Source: Neoluteolibacter marinus
GTDB lineage: Bacteria; Verrucomicrobiota; Verrucomicrobiia; Verrucomicrobiales; Akkermansiaceae
Direction of reading: 5' to 3'
DNA length: 64,000 nucleotides
Assembly: GCF_014904755.1 (NCBI RefSeq)
Contig: NZ_JACZFQ010000013.1
Coordinates: forward strand, 1 to 64,000
Numbering within the stretch: position 1 is the stretch's first letter; the number at the start of each line of letters is the position of its first letter. Made by a program: the position numbers and the translations under genes. This document shows, in pieces, positions 42,641 through 50,184 of the stretch. A model generated the notes under the pieces. That model was given only the letters and a program-made list of their open reading frames with translations. It had not been told where the DNA came from and made no database searches.

Positions 42641-43636
42641 ATGGGAGCAAAGCTGACTTACCAGCAGGCCGGGGTGGACACGCGCAGAGCGGCCGCCTTG
42701 GTGGGCGATATCAAAGGCCACGTGGCCCGCACACAGCAGAACCGCAAGCTCCTCGGGGCTTTCGGGCTTTTCGCTGCGTGTTACGACCTGAGCTCCTACC
42801 AGGAGCCGGTGATCGTGACCGGATGCGATGGTGTCGGAACGAAACTCGAGTTGCTCCTTGAGCACGATTTGCTCGAAACCGCGGGCAAGGATCTGGTCGC
42901 GATGAGCGTGAACGACATCCTCACGACCGGCGGGGATCCCCTGATGTTCCTGGACTACATTGGGATCGCGGCACTCGATGAGGCGAAGATCACCCGGCTC
43001 ATCGGCGGCATGGCGGACTATCTGGCGTCCTGCGACTGCATTCTCGCGGGCGGCGAGACCGCAGAAATGCCGGGAATCGTTCCAGCGGACGTGATCGAAC
43101 TGTCCGGGTTTTGCATCGGCTGCGCCGAGAAGCCGCAGTTGGTCGATCCTTCCACGCTGAAAGTCGGCGATGTACTGGTTGGCTATGCTTCGGACAGCAT
43201 CCACGCCAATGGCTGGAGCTTGGTGCGCCGGGTTTTGAAGGAGCATCCTGACTGCGTGAGCGAGGACGAGCTGGTCGGTTTCCTGGAGCCGACCCGGCTT
43301 TACCACGACGTGGTCCGGGACATCCGGGCTGCCGGTGTGACACCGAAGGCCTATTCCCACATCACCGGGGGCGGACTTCCGGAGAACCTGGAGCGGCTTT
43401 TCCGGGGTTTCGGCGCCGACCTCGAGATTCCGGCATGGGATCTCAAGGGCATCGACAAGCTGCTGGCTCACGTGGACGCGGAAGACCGTTTCCACACCTT
43501 CAACATGGGCATCGGCTGGGTGGCCATCGTTTCCCCGGAAGATGCGGACGCCATTCTGGGTGCCGGTCCGGGCGGAACCATCCTGGGGACCTTGGTTGAC
43601 ACCGAGGGAGTTCGGGTGAAAGTCCGCGGCGAGTGA
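42641..43636 (+). CDS. purM: phosphoribosylformylglycinamidine cyclo-ligase (AIR synthetase)
   Basis: This 331-residue cytosolic enzyme converts formylglycinamidine ribotide and ATP to aminoimidazole ribotide, the fifth step of purine synthesis. The N-terminus KLTYQQAGVDTRRA is typical (YxxAGVD). Family motifs follow: VIVTGCDGVGTKLELL, DLVAMSVNDILTTGGDPLMF, the ATP/Mg region ILAGGETAEMPGIV, LVGYASDSIHANGWSLVRRV and HITGGGLPENL, then NMGIGWVAIV. Length is normal. The ATG at 42641 begins homology. purF follows after 13 bases on the same strand, so the two purine genes are probably cotranscribed. A short GC-rich inverted repeat lies immediately upstream. Confidence 0.96.
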   Translation: MGAKLTYQQAGVDTRRAAALVGDIKGHVARTQQNRKLLGAFGLFAACYDLSSYQEPVIVTGCDGVGTKLELLLEHDLLETAGKDLVAMSVNDILTTGGDPLMFLDYIGIAALDEAKITRLIGGMADYLASCDCILAGGETAEMPGIVPADVIELSGFCIGCAEKPQLVDPSTLKVGDVLVGYASDSIHANGWSLVRRVLKEHPDCVSEDELVGFLEPTRLYHDVVRDIRAAGVTPKAYSHITGGGLPENLERLFRGFGADLEIPAWDLKGIDKLLAHVDAEDRFHTFNMGIGWVAIVSPEDADAILGAGPGGTILGTLVDTEGVRVKVRGE

Positions 43637-43649
43637 TCCCGAGCAAACG

Positions 43650-45575
43650 ATGAGTGACTTCCTGAAGCACGAGTGCGGTATCGCCGCCGTCCGGCTCCGC
43701 AAGCCGCTGGCCTATTACTACGATCGCTACGGCACCGCCTTGTGGGGTTTCCACAAGCTTTTCCTGCTGATGGAAAAGCAGCACAACCGCGGCCAGGACG
43801 GGATCGGCATCGGTTGCACCAAGCTGCACATGCCGGTGGGGCAGCCCTACGTTTTCCGGCGCAGGGACAGCGAGCGCGACGGCCTGGCCAACGTCTTCCG
43901 CAAGGAAATGAAGAGTTTCCACAAGATGGCGCGGAAGGGGATCCTTGATCCGACCAAGCCTGACCAGGTCAAGCAGCACTGCGACTTCGGCGGGGAAGTG
44001 CTGATCGGGCACCTGCGCTACGGCACTTCCGGGGAGTTCGACGAGGGTTCCTGCCATCCTTACCTGCGCCGCAGCAACTGGCCGACGCGGACCCTCATGG
44101 TCATGGGGAATTTCAACATGACCAACGCGGGGGAGCTCAACAACGTGCTTCTCAATCGCGGTCAGCACCCGGTGTTCGGCACCGATACCCAGACCGTTCT
44201 CGAGGAGATCGGATTCCATCTCGATGAGGCCCACACCGATCTCTACCGCCGTCTGCGGGACGAGGGGGTGGAGGGGCGCGACATGCCGGAACGGATTTCA
44301 GAGTCGCTGGATCTTGCCCGAATCATCAGCGAATCCGCCGAGTCGTGGGATGGAGGCTATTCGATCTGCGGGGTGGTTGGAAACGGCGACATGTTCGTCA
44401 TGCGCGATCCGCGCGGGATCCGGCCTTGCCACATGCTGGTGACCGACGAGGTCATCGCTTTCGCATCCGAGCGGGTGCCGCTGATGACCGTTTTCGAGGC
44501 AGATGCCTCCGATGTGAAGGCTGTCGATCCGGGCAGTGTCATCACGATCAAGGCGGACGGTTCGTTCGACGACCGGCAGTTCTCGCCGCCGCAGAAATAC
44601 ACTCCCTGCTCGTTCGAGAAGATCTACTTCTCCCGCGGCAACGACCCGCAGATTTACCGCGAACGCAAGGCGATGGGTGCATCGCTGGTGCCGCAGGTGG
44701 TCGAGGCGATCGGCGGCTCCTTCGACAAGGCGGTCTTCGCCTTCATCCCGAATACGGCGGAAACCGCCTACTACGGCTTGATGGACGGGCTCCGGCTGTA
44801 CCGGCGCCAGCAGGTCCGCTCGCAGATCCTCGAGGCGCAGGAAAAGGGGGAACTCACTCCCGAGGTGCTCGACGACCTGATCCTCCGCAATTGGCCGCGT
44901 GGCGAGAAGATCGCCCACAAGGACATCAAGATGCGGACCTTCATTTCCCAGGAGAAGGGGCGCGATCAGCTCGTTTCTCACGTCTACGACATCACCTACG
45001 GGGTCGTGCGCCCCGACGATGCCCTGGTGGCGCTCGACGATTCGATCGTCCGCGGCACCACCTTGAAGAAGTCCATTCTCAAGATCCTCACCCGGACTTC
45101 GCCGCGCAAGATCGTCGTCTGTTCGACGGCGCCGCAGATCCGTTATCCCGATTGCTATGGCATCGACATGTCGGAACTGGGCAAGTTCATCGCCTTCCAG
45201 GCCGCGGTGGCGCTGCACCGCCGGGCGGGGCGGCAGGCCTTGCTCGACCGGGTTTACGAGGACTGCCGCAGTGAGCTCCAGAAGCCTGCGGGTCAGATGG
45301 TCAACCGCGTGAAGGACGTCTATCGCGATTTCACCGCCGAGGAGATTTCGGCGGAGATCAGCAGGATGGTCTCTCCCGAGGACAGCGATTGGGACGGCGA
45401 GGTGGAGGTCATTTTCCTTTCGATCGAAAACCTCCGGGCTTCGATCAAGGGGCCCTGCGGGGACTGGTATTTCACCGGTGACTATCCCACGGCGGGCGGT
45501 TACGCCACGGTCAACGCGGCCTACGTCCGTTGGTATGAGGGAATCGGGGGACGCAGCTACGGCTTGCAGCTCTGA
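43650..45575 (+). CDS. purF: amidophosphoribosyltransferase, long form
   Basis: This 641-residue enzyme makes phosphoribosylamine from PRPP and glutamine, the first committed purine step. The class II glutaminase begins after a short propeptide: Cys9 in LKHECGIAAVRL is the nucleophile, with YGTSGEFDEGSCHPY, GNFNMTNAGEL and the SAESWDGGYSICGVVG region following. The phosphoribosyl half has CSFEKIYFSRGN and the PRPP loop VALDDSIVRGTTLKKS. Compared with the usual 470-510 residues it is longer by extra segments (about 30-110 and the C-terminal 130 residues including YVRWYEGIGGRSYG). This longer architecture is shared with Bacteroidota enzymes. It is 13 bases after purM. Confidence 0.94.
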   Translation: MSDFLKHECGIAAVRLRKPLAYYYDRYGTALWGFHKLFLLMEKQHNRGQDGIGIGCTKLHMPVGQPYVFRRRDSERDGLANVFRKEMKSFHKMARKGILDPTKPDQVKQHCDFGGEVLIGHLRYGTSGEFDEGSCHPYLRRSNWPTRTLMVMGNFNMTNAGELNNVLLNRGQHPVFGTDTQTVLEEIGFHLDEAHTDLYRRLRDEGVEGRDMPERISESLDLARIISESAESWDGGYSICGVVGNGDMFVMRDPRGIRPCHMLVTDEVIAFASERVPLMTVFEADASDVKAVDPGSVITIKADGSFDDRQFSPPQKYTPCSFEKIYFSRGNDPQIYRERKAMGASLVPQVVEAIGGSFDKAVFAFIPNTAETAYYGLMDGLRLYRRQQVRSQILEAQEKGELTPEVLDDLILRNWPRGEKIAHKDIKMRTFISQEKGRDQLVSHVYDITYGVVRPDDALVALDDSIVRGTTLKKSILKILTRTSPRKIVVCSTAPQIRYPDCYGIDMSELGKFIAFQAAVALHRRAGRQALLDRVYEDCRSELQKPAGQMVNRVKDVYRDFTAEEISAEISRMVSPEDSDWDGEVEVIFLSIENLRASIKGPCGDWYFTGDYPTAGGYATVNAAYVRWYEGIGGRSYGLQL

Positions 45576-46321
45576 GGACTGGACGGAGCTCACGTCTCTT
45601 TATCACTTCGTACGGGATGCGTCTGGAGCAGACGGGATGGGTCGTGGTTCCGGCCCCGGGCTACATGGTGGTGCTGGTTCCGGGTGGCACGATTGATTTG
45701 TAGATACGTAATTCATTGAAAAGCAGAGTTTTCGATTCAATCGATTGTCTTTTCTAAAAAGAATTCAAAGAATTTTGGAAATCCACACGGGCTGACTGCG
45801 ATTGGTCCAGTAATGACGAGCTTCTTCCATTCCTTGGATCTCCCGACCGGACCAACAGTTCCGGGGGGTGCTTGCGGAACGGAAAGGAATCCAAGTCGGT
45901 TGATGCTCGTGGCACCGCGTGGCAGCGAAAGCTCCCCGGTGCCGACCAATTTCCAGGTTTCGGTCCGCTTGTCGGGGGGAACGGCCATGATGATGCAATC
46001 GCGGATGCGGCACGAGGTCGGGGGACCTGGGCCGCGGAGCCGGGCACATCGGGTCGTCTGGCTGCGGACCGGTCGCCGGGGATCGACACGTTCCTGCCGG
46101 GGGGCAGGCCGGTCGTCGATCCCGAGCGCCTTTCCATGGTTGGGTTGATCGTGTTCAAGCGTCGCCGGGCCGCGGAGGCCCGGCGCGCTGCTTCTTCCTG
46201 AACTGGCTCACGACTTGGCCGGGGCGGACGATCCGGGGGGGGGGCGGGCGTCGTCCCGGCCGGTTCTTTGTCCACACGGGGGGATGACAAGGGCGAGGTT
46301 TCCCGCTATCCGGTGCGGAAG
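45576..46321. other. 746-base region without a supported gene
   Basis: I see no convincing gene between the purF stop and the SHD1-CAP start. A hairpin CGTCTG-GAG-CAGACG (45620-45634) follows purF without a T-run. About 45690-45785 is unusually AT-rich, then normal composition returns. A minus-strand frame of 83 codons (45737-45988) and overlapping frames on both strands lack a start signal, family match or codon bias. A run of ten G residues (46235-46244) lies 78 bases before the next start. The stretch may be a decayed gene or an acquired fragment. Confidence 0.5.
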
Positions 46322-47371
46322 ATGAGTCGAGCTGCCTGCATCCTGATGATGATTTTCCTGGTCTCTCCCGTGATTGCCGAGGGGGAGTGGCGTGTTTTCA
46401 CGAGCGAACTCGGTCAGCAGTTGGAAGCGAAAGTCGTCAAGGTGGATGGCGATTTGGTGACGCTCCAGCGGCGGTCGGACGGGCGGAAGTTCGTCCTCGA
46501 AGTCGACGAACTCAGCGACGAGGACCAGGAGTGGCTCGACGCGTGGGAAGAGGGATCGCCGCCGCCGACGCCGGCAAAGGAGGCGGAACCGGCGGAGGGT
46601 GAATTGAAGAAGAGCCTGTATCCCCGGTCCAAAAAAGAGATCACCGCGGGCTTGAAAGAGATCCTCGGCCGCAAGATTCCCGATGGCATCGACAAAACCG
46701 CGGGCAAGGCGGTCAACCAGCTGAACGCCTACCGCTTCCTGTGCGGCGTGCCCTCCGTGGTGGAGGCCGACGCGACGATGAACGAGCAGGCAACCGAAGC
46801 AGCGAAGGCTTGCGACAAGCACGGATCGCTGTCCCATGACCTCGGACACTTCACCAACATCTGCAACTTGAGCGGCGGGCCGGATGTGGTTGGCAGCGTG
46901 CGGAGCTACATCGACGATGGCGGCGCGAACAACCGTGAGGTCCGCGGCCATCGCCGCTGGTGCCTGAATCCGCCGATGGGGAAAACCGGCTTTGGTGGCG
47001 CAGACCGGTTCGCGGCGATGGTGGCCATGGATTCCTCCGGGGACGGCAAGGGGCGCGACAGCTGGGCCTATCCCGGGAAAGGCTTGTTTCCGCTGGAATA
47101 CCTCCATGGCGACGGTTGGTCGCTGTACCTCCGCGAGTCGGCACCGAAGAAGGACGACGTGACCGTGGAGGTCTTCAAGTTGAGCGACCGTCCACTCAAA
47201 CCACTGACCTGGGCGGACAAGACCCCGGGCAAAGAGCTGGAGGTGGTGTGGGTTTCCACCGCCTACAACGCGATCAATTTCGAGCCGAAGGAAGCGAACA
47301 AGAAGGGCATCTACTGGGTGCGCGTCCGCGGGGGAGGGGTCCGCGAACAGTATCTGGTCGAACTCTACTGA
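46322..47371 (+). CDS. exported SHD1-CAP domain protein
   Basis: This 349-residue protein has a signal peptide (MSRAACILMMIFLVSPVIA, cut before EGEW), an SHD1-like domain at about 22-75 (WRVFTSELGQQLEAKVVKVD, then VDELSDEDQEWLD), a charged linker and a CAP/SCP-like domain from about 120 (AVNQLNAYRFLCGVPSVVEA, LSHDLGHFTNICNLS and HRRWCLNPPMGKTGFG). The CAP domain keeps Cys and His residues at the expected sites. SHD1 occurs on many exported planctomycete and verrucomicrobial proteins and is thought to bind partners; CAP proteins bind lipids or glycans or act as peptidases. I start at ATG 46322 because the longer frame (from 46268) would bury the signal. It converges with the FG-GAP gene and overlaps it by seven bases. 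Confidence 0.8.
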   Translation: MSRAACILMMIFLVSPVIAEGEWRVFTSELGQQLEAKVVKVDGDLVTLQRRSDGRKFVLEVDELSDEDQEWLDAWEEGSPPPTPAKEAEPAEGELKKSLYPRSKKEITAGLKEILGRKIPDGIDKTAGKAVNQLNAYRFLCGVPSVVEADATMNEQATEAAKACDKHGSLSHDLGHFTNICNLSGGPDVVGSVRSYIDDGGANNREVRGHRRWCLNPPMGKTGFGGADRFAAMVAMDSSGDGKGRDSWAYPGKGLFPLEYLHGDGWSLYLRESAPKKDDVTVEVFKLSDRPLKPLTWADKTPGKELEVVWVSTAYNAINFEPKEANKKGIYWVRVRGGGVREQYLVELY

Positions 47372-48528
47372 GCGGCCTTCCGCTCGTTCCAGTAGACGAT
47401 CAGGTTCCTAGTCGCGCGCCCGGCGGCGATGATGTCCGGCTTGCCGTCGCCGTTGAGGTCCGCGACTTTGAAATCCTCGCAGGCCATCGTGTTGTTATCG
47501 ACCGTGGCGTGGAGTTTCCAAGCGCTGCCGTCGTCGGCAGTCGGGACGTAGAGGCGGATGCCGACCTTGCCGTTGGCGTCCGGCTCGCGCCAGCCGGCGA
47601 TGATCTGGTCATGGCCGAGGCCGAGGAAATCGGCGGCCGAGAGGGCGTGGCCCTGTTTCAGCGAGTCGTCGAGCACCACCCGTTTCTCCGACCAGAGGCC
47701 GCCGGGGTTCTCGGGGTTCACCACCACCTCGTTGCCGTGGAACGGCTCGATGGTCGCGATCATCCGCTGGCCATTCGGGAGCTTTCCCAGCCGCACCTCT
47801 CCGCTGCCCTTGGCGGTCATCGGCTTGGCCGTCCATTCGTCGCCGGAGCTTTCGATCAGGTGCACGCCTTCCTTGCAGGCGACCAGCATCGCCTCACCCT
47901 CGTTGCCCGGCCAAGGCACGGGATCGAAGTTGTGGGCGAGGTGAAAGTCGCCGTTGATCAGGAAGGTCGGCCACTCCTTGTCGGCCTGGGGCCGGTAGCC
48001 GAGGAAGCGGATCCCGTCTCCTTCGGTGTTGACGTTGTTGCAGCCATGCAAAGGCAGCACGGCGAGGAAATGGTTTTGGCCCGACTCCTTCACCCAGTGC
48101 ATGCGGTGAACCGTCGGCTCATGGTGCTGGGCCCGCGCGGGCCATTCGGCGCGGCGGTCCTCCGGCGTGGTGAGTGAAAAGACGGCCCCGCTGTTCCTGG
48201 TGTCGCCGGGGTTCCATCCTGCGCCGATCGCGACCTCGGGCTTGCCGTCGATCTCGCAGGCCGCGACGCAGACGTGGTCGAGCTTGGTCAGCGCGCCGGT
48301 CATCCGATGCTTCGTCCAATCCGGGTTGTGATACCAGACCGTCTCCTTGGCATCGACGAGGACGATGTCGGGCTTGCCGTCGCCGTCGATGTCGGTGATC
48401 GCGAGCCCGTAACCGATCCCGAGTTTCGCATCCAGCGACTCCGCCCGGAACACGGCCGGCGGTGGCTCGGGAAGCCCGTGGGCGACGAGCGTGGTGGCGG
48501 CGAATGCGAAGAGTCGGATCTTGGGCAT
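47365..48528 (-). CDS. exported FG-GAP/VCBS-repeat protein
   Basis: This 387-residue protein has a signal peptide (MPKIRLFAFAATTLVAHGLP) and beta-propeller repeats of the FG-GAP/VCBS type. The calcium-binding cores ITDIDGDGKPDIVLVD near the start and VADLNGDGKPDIIAAGRA near the end are clear; intermediate blades are more degenerate (DFLGLGHDQIIAGW, EIDGKPEVAIGAG). Such propellers are carried by secreted verrucomicrobial and planctomycete proteins and probably act in binding. I start at ATG 48528; ATG 48561 would give a four-base overlap with the nucleoside hydrolase stop, which supports coupling, and cannot be ruled out. It is the last gene of the two-component operon. Confidence 0.87.
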   Translation of the reverse strand: MPKIRLFAFAATTLVAHGLPEPPPAVFRAESLDAKLGIGYGLAITDIDGDGKPDIVLVDAKETVWYHNPDWTKHRMTGALTKLDHVCVAACEIDGKPEVAIGAGWNPGDTRNSGAVFSLTTPEDRRAEWPARAQHHEPTVHRMHWVKESGQNHFLAVLPLHGCNNVNTEGDGIRFLGYRPQADKEWPTFLINGDFHLAHNFDPVPWPGNEGEAMLVACKEGVHLIESSGDEWTAKPMTAKGSGEVRLGKLPNGQRMIATIEPFHGNEVVVNPENPGGLWSEKRVVLDDSLKQGHALSAADFLGLGHDQIIAGWREPDANGKVGIRLYVPTADDGSAWKLHATVDNNTMACEDFKVADLNGDGKPDIIAAGRATRNLIVYWNERKAAQ

Positions 48529-48557
48529 GCCGTGACTACGCGGCCAGCGGTCTGGAT

Positions 48558-49553
48558 TCATCGCGGCGGTTCGCTCGAAAGCCGGGTGATCGCCTCCTTG
48601 ACCCGGCCCTGGCCGGCGGGAGGGAGGATCAGGTAGCGGTGCTTGCCGCCGGCGTCCGCCTTGAAATGGGTCGCGCCCTTTTCATCGACTTCAACATGCC
48701 CGGGTTCGGAGAGCTCGAAGTAACCGTGGTCCGGCAGCACCGCGTGCAGCACCGAGGTCGGATCCCAGGTCGGCCGGTCGTGCGGCGGGGGTTCGTAAAG
48801 GTAGTAGGCTTCCTTCAGCGGATGATGCGGGGTGTATTCGTAGTCCCGCTCGATGCTCTGGTGGGGGTAAGTCGCCGCGATGCCGATCTCGAACCCGCTC
48901 CACACGCAGGGCGTCGGCCAGCGATCCGCGAGTGCCCGCGCGGCGGGGAGATCCTGGACGATGTTGTATTCGCCGTAGCGGGCGTTGCCGTGGATCGGCT
49001 GAAAGGCACCTGCCATCAGCGAGAGGAGCTTCACTTTCTTCCGGACCAGGTCCTCGCCGTTGAGCGGGGAATAGCCGTCGGGAGGCGAGTCCAACAGGCG
49101 CGCCAGATTGGTGAAGAAGCCGACCTGGATCATCACCACCGAACCGTCTTCCTGCCCGGCCAAGGTCTTCCTCAGCAGCCCGACGGCTTCCGGAGCGTCG
49201 CCGCCTTTCAAGTCGTGGGGATAGCGCGGCTTGCCGTCATCGGTCGCATTCACCAAGCCGTTGAACTTGCCTTCTTCCCGGGTTGCGCCGTCCCGCACCG
49301 CGCCGACCGGGATGTCGGGCCGGCGGTAGAAGGTGTTCACCGCGTCAACGAAGGGAGCGGCGAGGGCGTGATCCTTGGTCACCGTGACGGCGAGCAGCTT
49401 GCAGTGGCCGCGGGATTCCAGCGAGTGGAGCATGGCGAGCGCCATCACGTCGTCGACGTCGTTGCCCATGTCGGTGTCGAAAATCACCGGCACGGGGTCG
49501 GCGGCGGCGAACGAGACCGCGAAAAGGGCTGCAAGCAAGGATGTGGTTTTCAT
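48558..49553 (-). CDS. exported nucleoside hydrolase (IUNH family)
   Basis: This 331-residue enzyme has a signal peptide (MKTTSLLAALFAVSFAAA) and the nucleoside-hydrolase fold. The calcium site is FDTDMGNDVDDVMALA with D26, D28 and the D32-x-D34-D35 cluster. A central segment with VVMIQVGFFTNLARLL and CVWSGFEIG corresponds to the family core. It would split ribonucleosides into base and ribose outside the cytoplasm, as many secreted relatives in Planctomycetota and Verrucomicrobiota do. It lies seven bases after the response-regulator gene, so the two-component system and this hydrolase are probably one transcript. Substrate preference cannot be read. Confidence 0.91.
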   Translation of the reverse strand: MKTTSLLAALFAVSFAAADPVPVIFDTDMGNDVDDVMALAMLHSLESRGHCKLLAVTVTKDHALAAPFVDAVNTFYRRPDIPVGAVRDGATREEGKFNGLVNATDDGKPRYPHDLKGGDAPEAVGLLRKTLAGQEDGSVVMIQVGFFTNLARLLDSPPDGYSPLNGEDLVRKKVKLLSLMAGAFQPIHGNARYGEYNIVQDLPAARALADRWPTPCVWSGFEIGIAATYPHQSIERDYEYTPHHPLKEAYYLYEPPPHDRPTWDPTSVLHAVLPDHGYFELSEPGHVEVDEKGATHFKADAGGKHRYLILPPAGQGRVKEAITRLSSEPPR

Positions 49554-49560
49554 GAAAGGG

Positions 49561-50184
49561 TCAGGGCCGGACCCAGCCGCGCTGGATCGCCAGCTTCACC
49601 ACGCTGGTCCGGTCCGGCGCGCCGGTCTTGGCGAGCAGGTTGGATACGTGGAGCTTCACGGTGTTTTCCGAAATTCCGAGCGCGGCCGCGATCAGCTTGT
49701 TCGGCTGGCCGTCGACGACCAGGTGCAGGATCTCCATCTCGCGCGGGCTCAGCGGCGTGCGGGCGCGCTGTTCGCGGAACTTCTCCGCGATCCGCGGGGG
49801 AAAGCAGGTACCGCCCGCGGCCACCGCCCGGATCGCGGCGAGCAGCTCGGCCCGCGGGGTGGACTTCGGGAGGTAGCCGGCCGCGCCCGACCCGACCGCG
49901 CGGGCGATGTCGGTCTCGGTTTCATCGACCGAGAAAACGATCACCTTCGTCTCCGGAATGTAGGCCTTGATCTGGTCTAACACCTCGAGCCCGTCCAAGT
50001 CGGGCAGCCGCAGGTCGAGCAGGATGAGATCGGGCCGGAGGTCCTGATGGGCGGCGATCGCCTCGGCCGCGGTCGCGGCTTCCCCGCAGATAGAGAGATC
50101 CGCCTCGCCGTCCAGGCTGCCTTTCAATCCGGCGCGGACGAAGAAGTGGTCGTCGACCAGGAGAATGCGGAGCGGGGGATTCAT
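49561..50184 (-). CDS. LuxR/NarL-type response regulator
   Basis: This 207-residue protein has a receiver domain (1-122) with the acidic pair D11-D12, phosphoacceptor D57 in LILLDLRLPDLDG, Ser/Thr at VFSVDE and Lys in GYLPKS, followed by a linker and a GerE/LuxR helix-turn-helix at about 143-190 (LSPREMEILHLVVDGQ, ISENTVKLHVSNLLAK). Phosphorylation by the kinase encoded next to it should control DNA binding as a dimer. Its start overlaps the kinase stop by four bases. Targets are not evident; the divergent ExbB operon and its own operon are obvious candidates because they share the same intergenic region. Confidence 0.95.
   Translation of the reverse strand: MNPPLRILLVDDHFFVRAGLKGSLDGEADLSICGEAATAAEAIAAHQDLRPDLILLDLRLPDLDGLEVLDQIKAYIPETKVIVFSVDETETDIARAVGSGAAGYLPKSTPRAELLAAIRAVAAGGTCFPPRIAEKFREQRARTPLSPREMEILHLVVDGQPNKLIAAALGISENTVKLHVSNLLAKTGAPDRTSVVKLAIQRGWVRP

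Noticed and set aside
45617-45703. 28-codon frame after purF ending GYMVVLVPGGTIDL
   Set aside because: It contains a hairpin and has no upstream start signal; too short to support.
45737-45988. 83-codon minus-strand frame in the gene-poor stretch
   Set aside because: Short, no recognised family, no Shine-Dalgarno sequence and overlapped by equally long frames in other phases.
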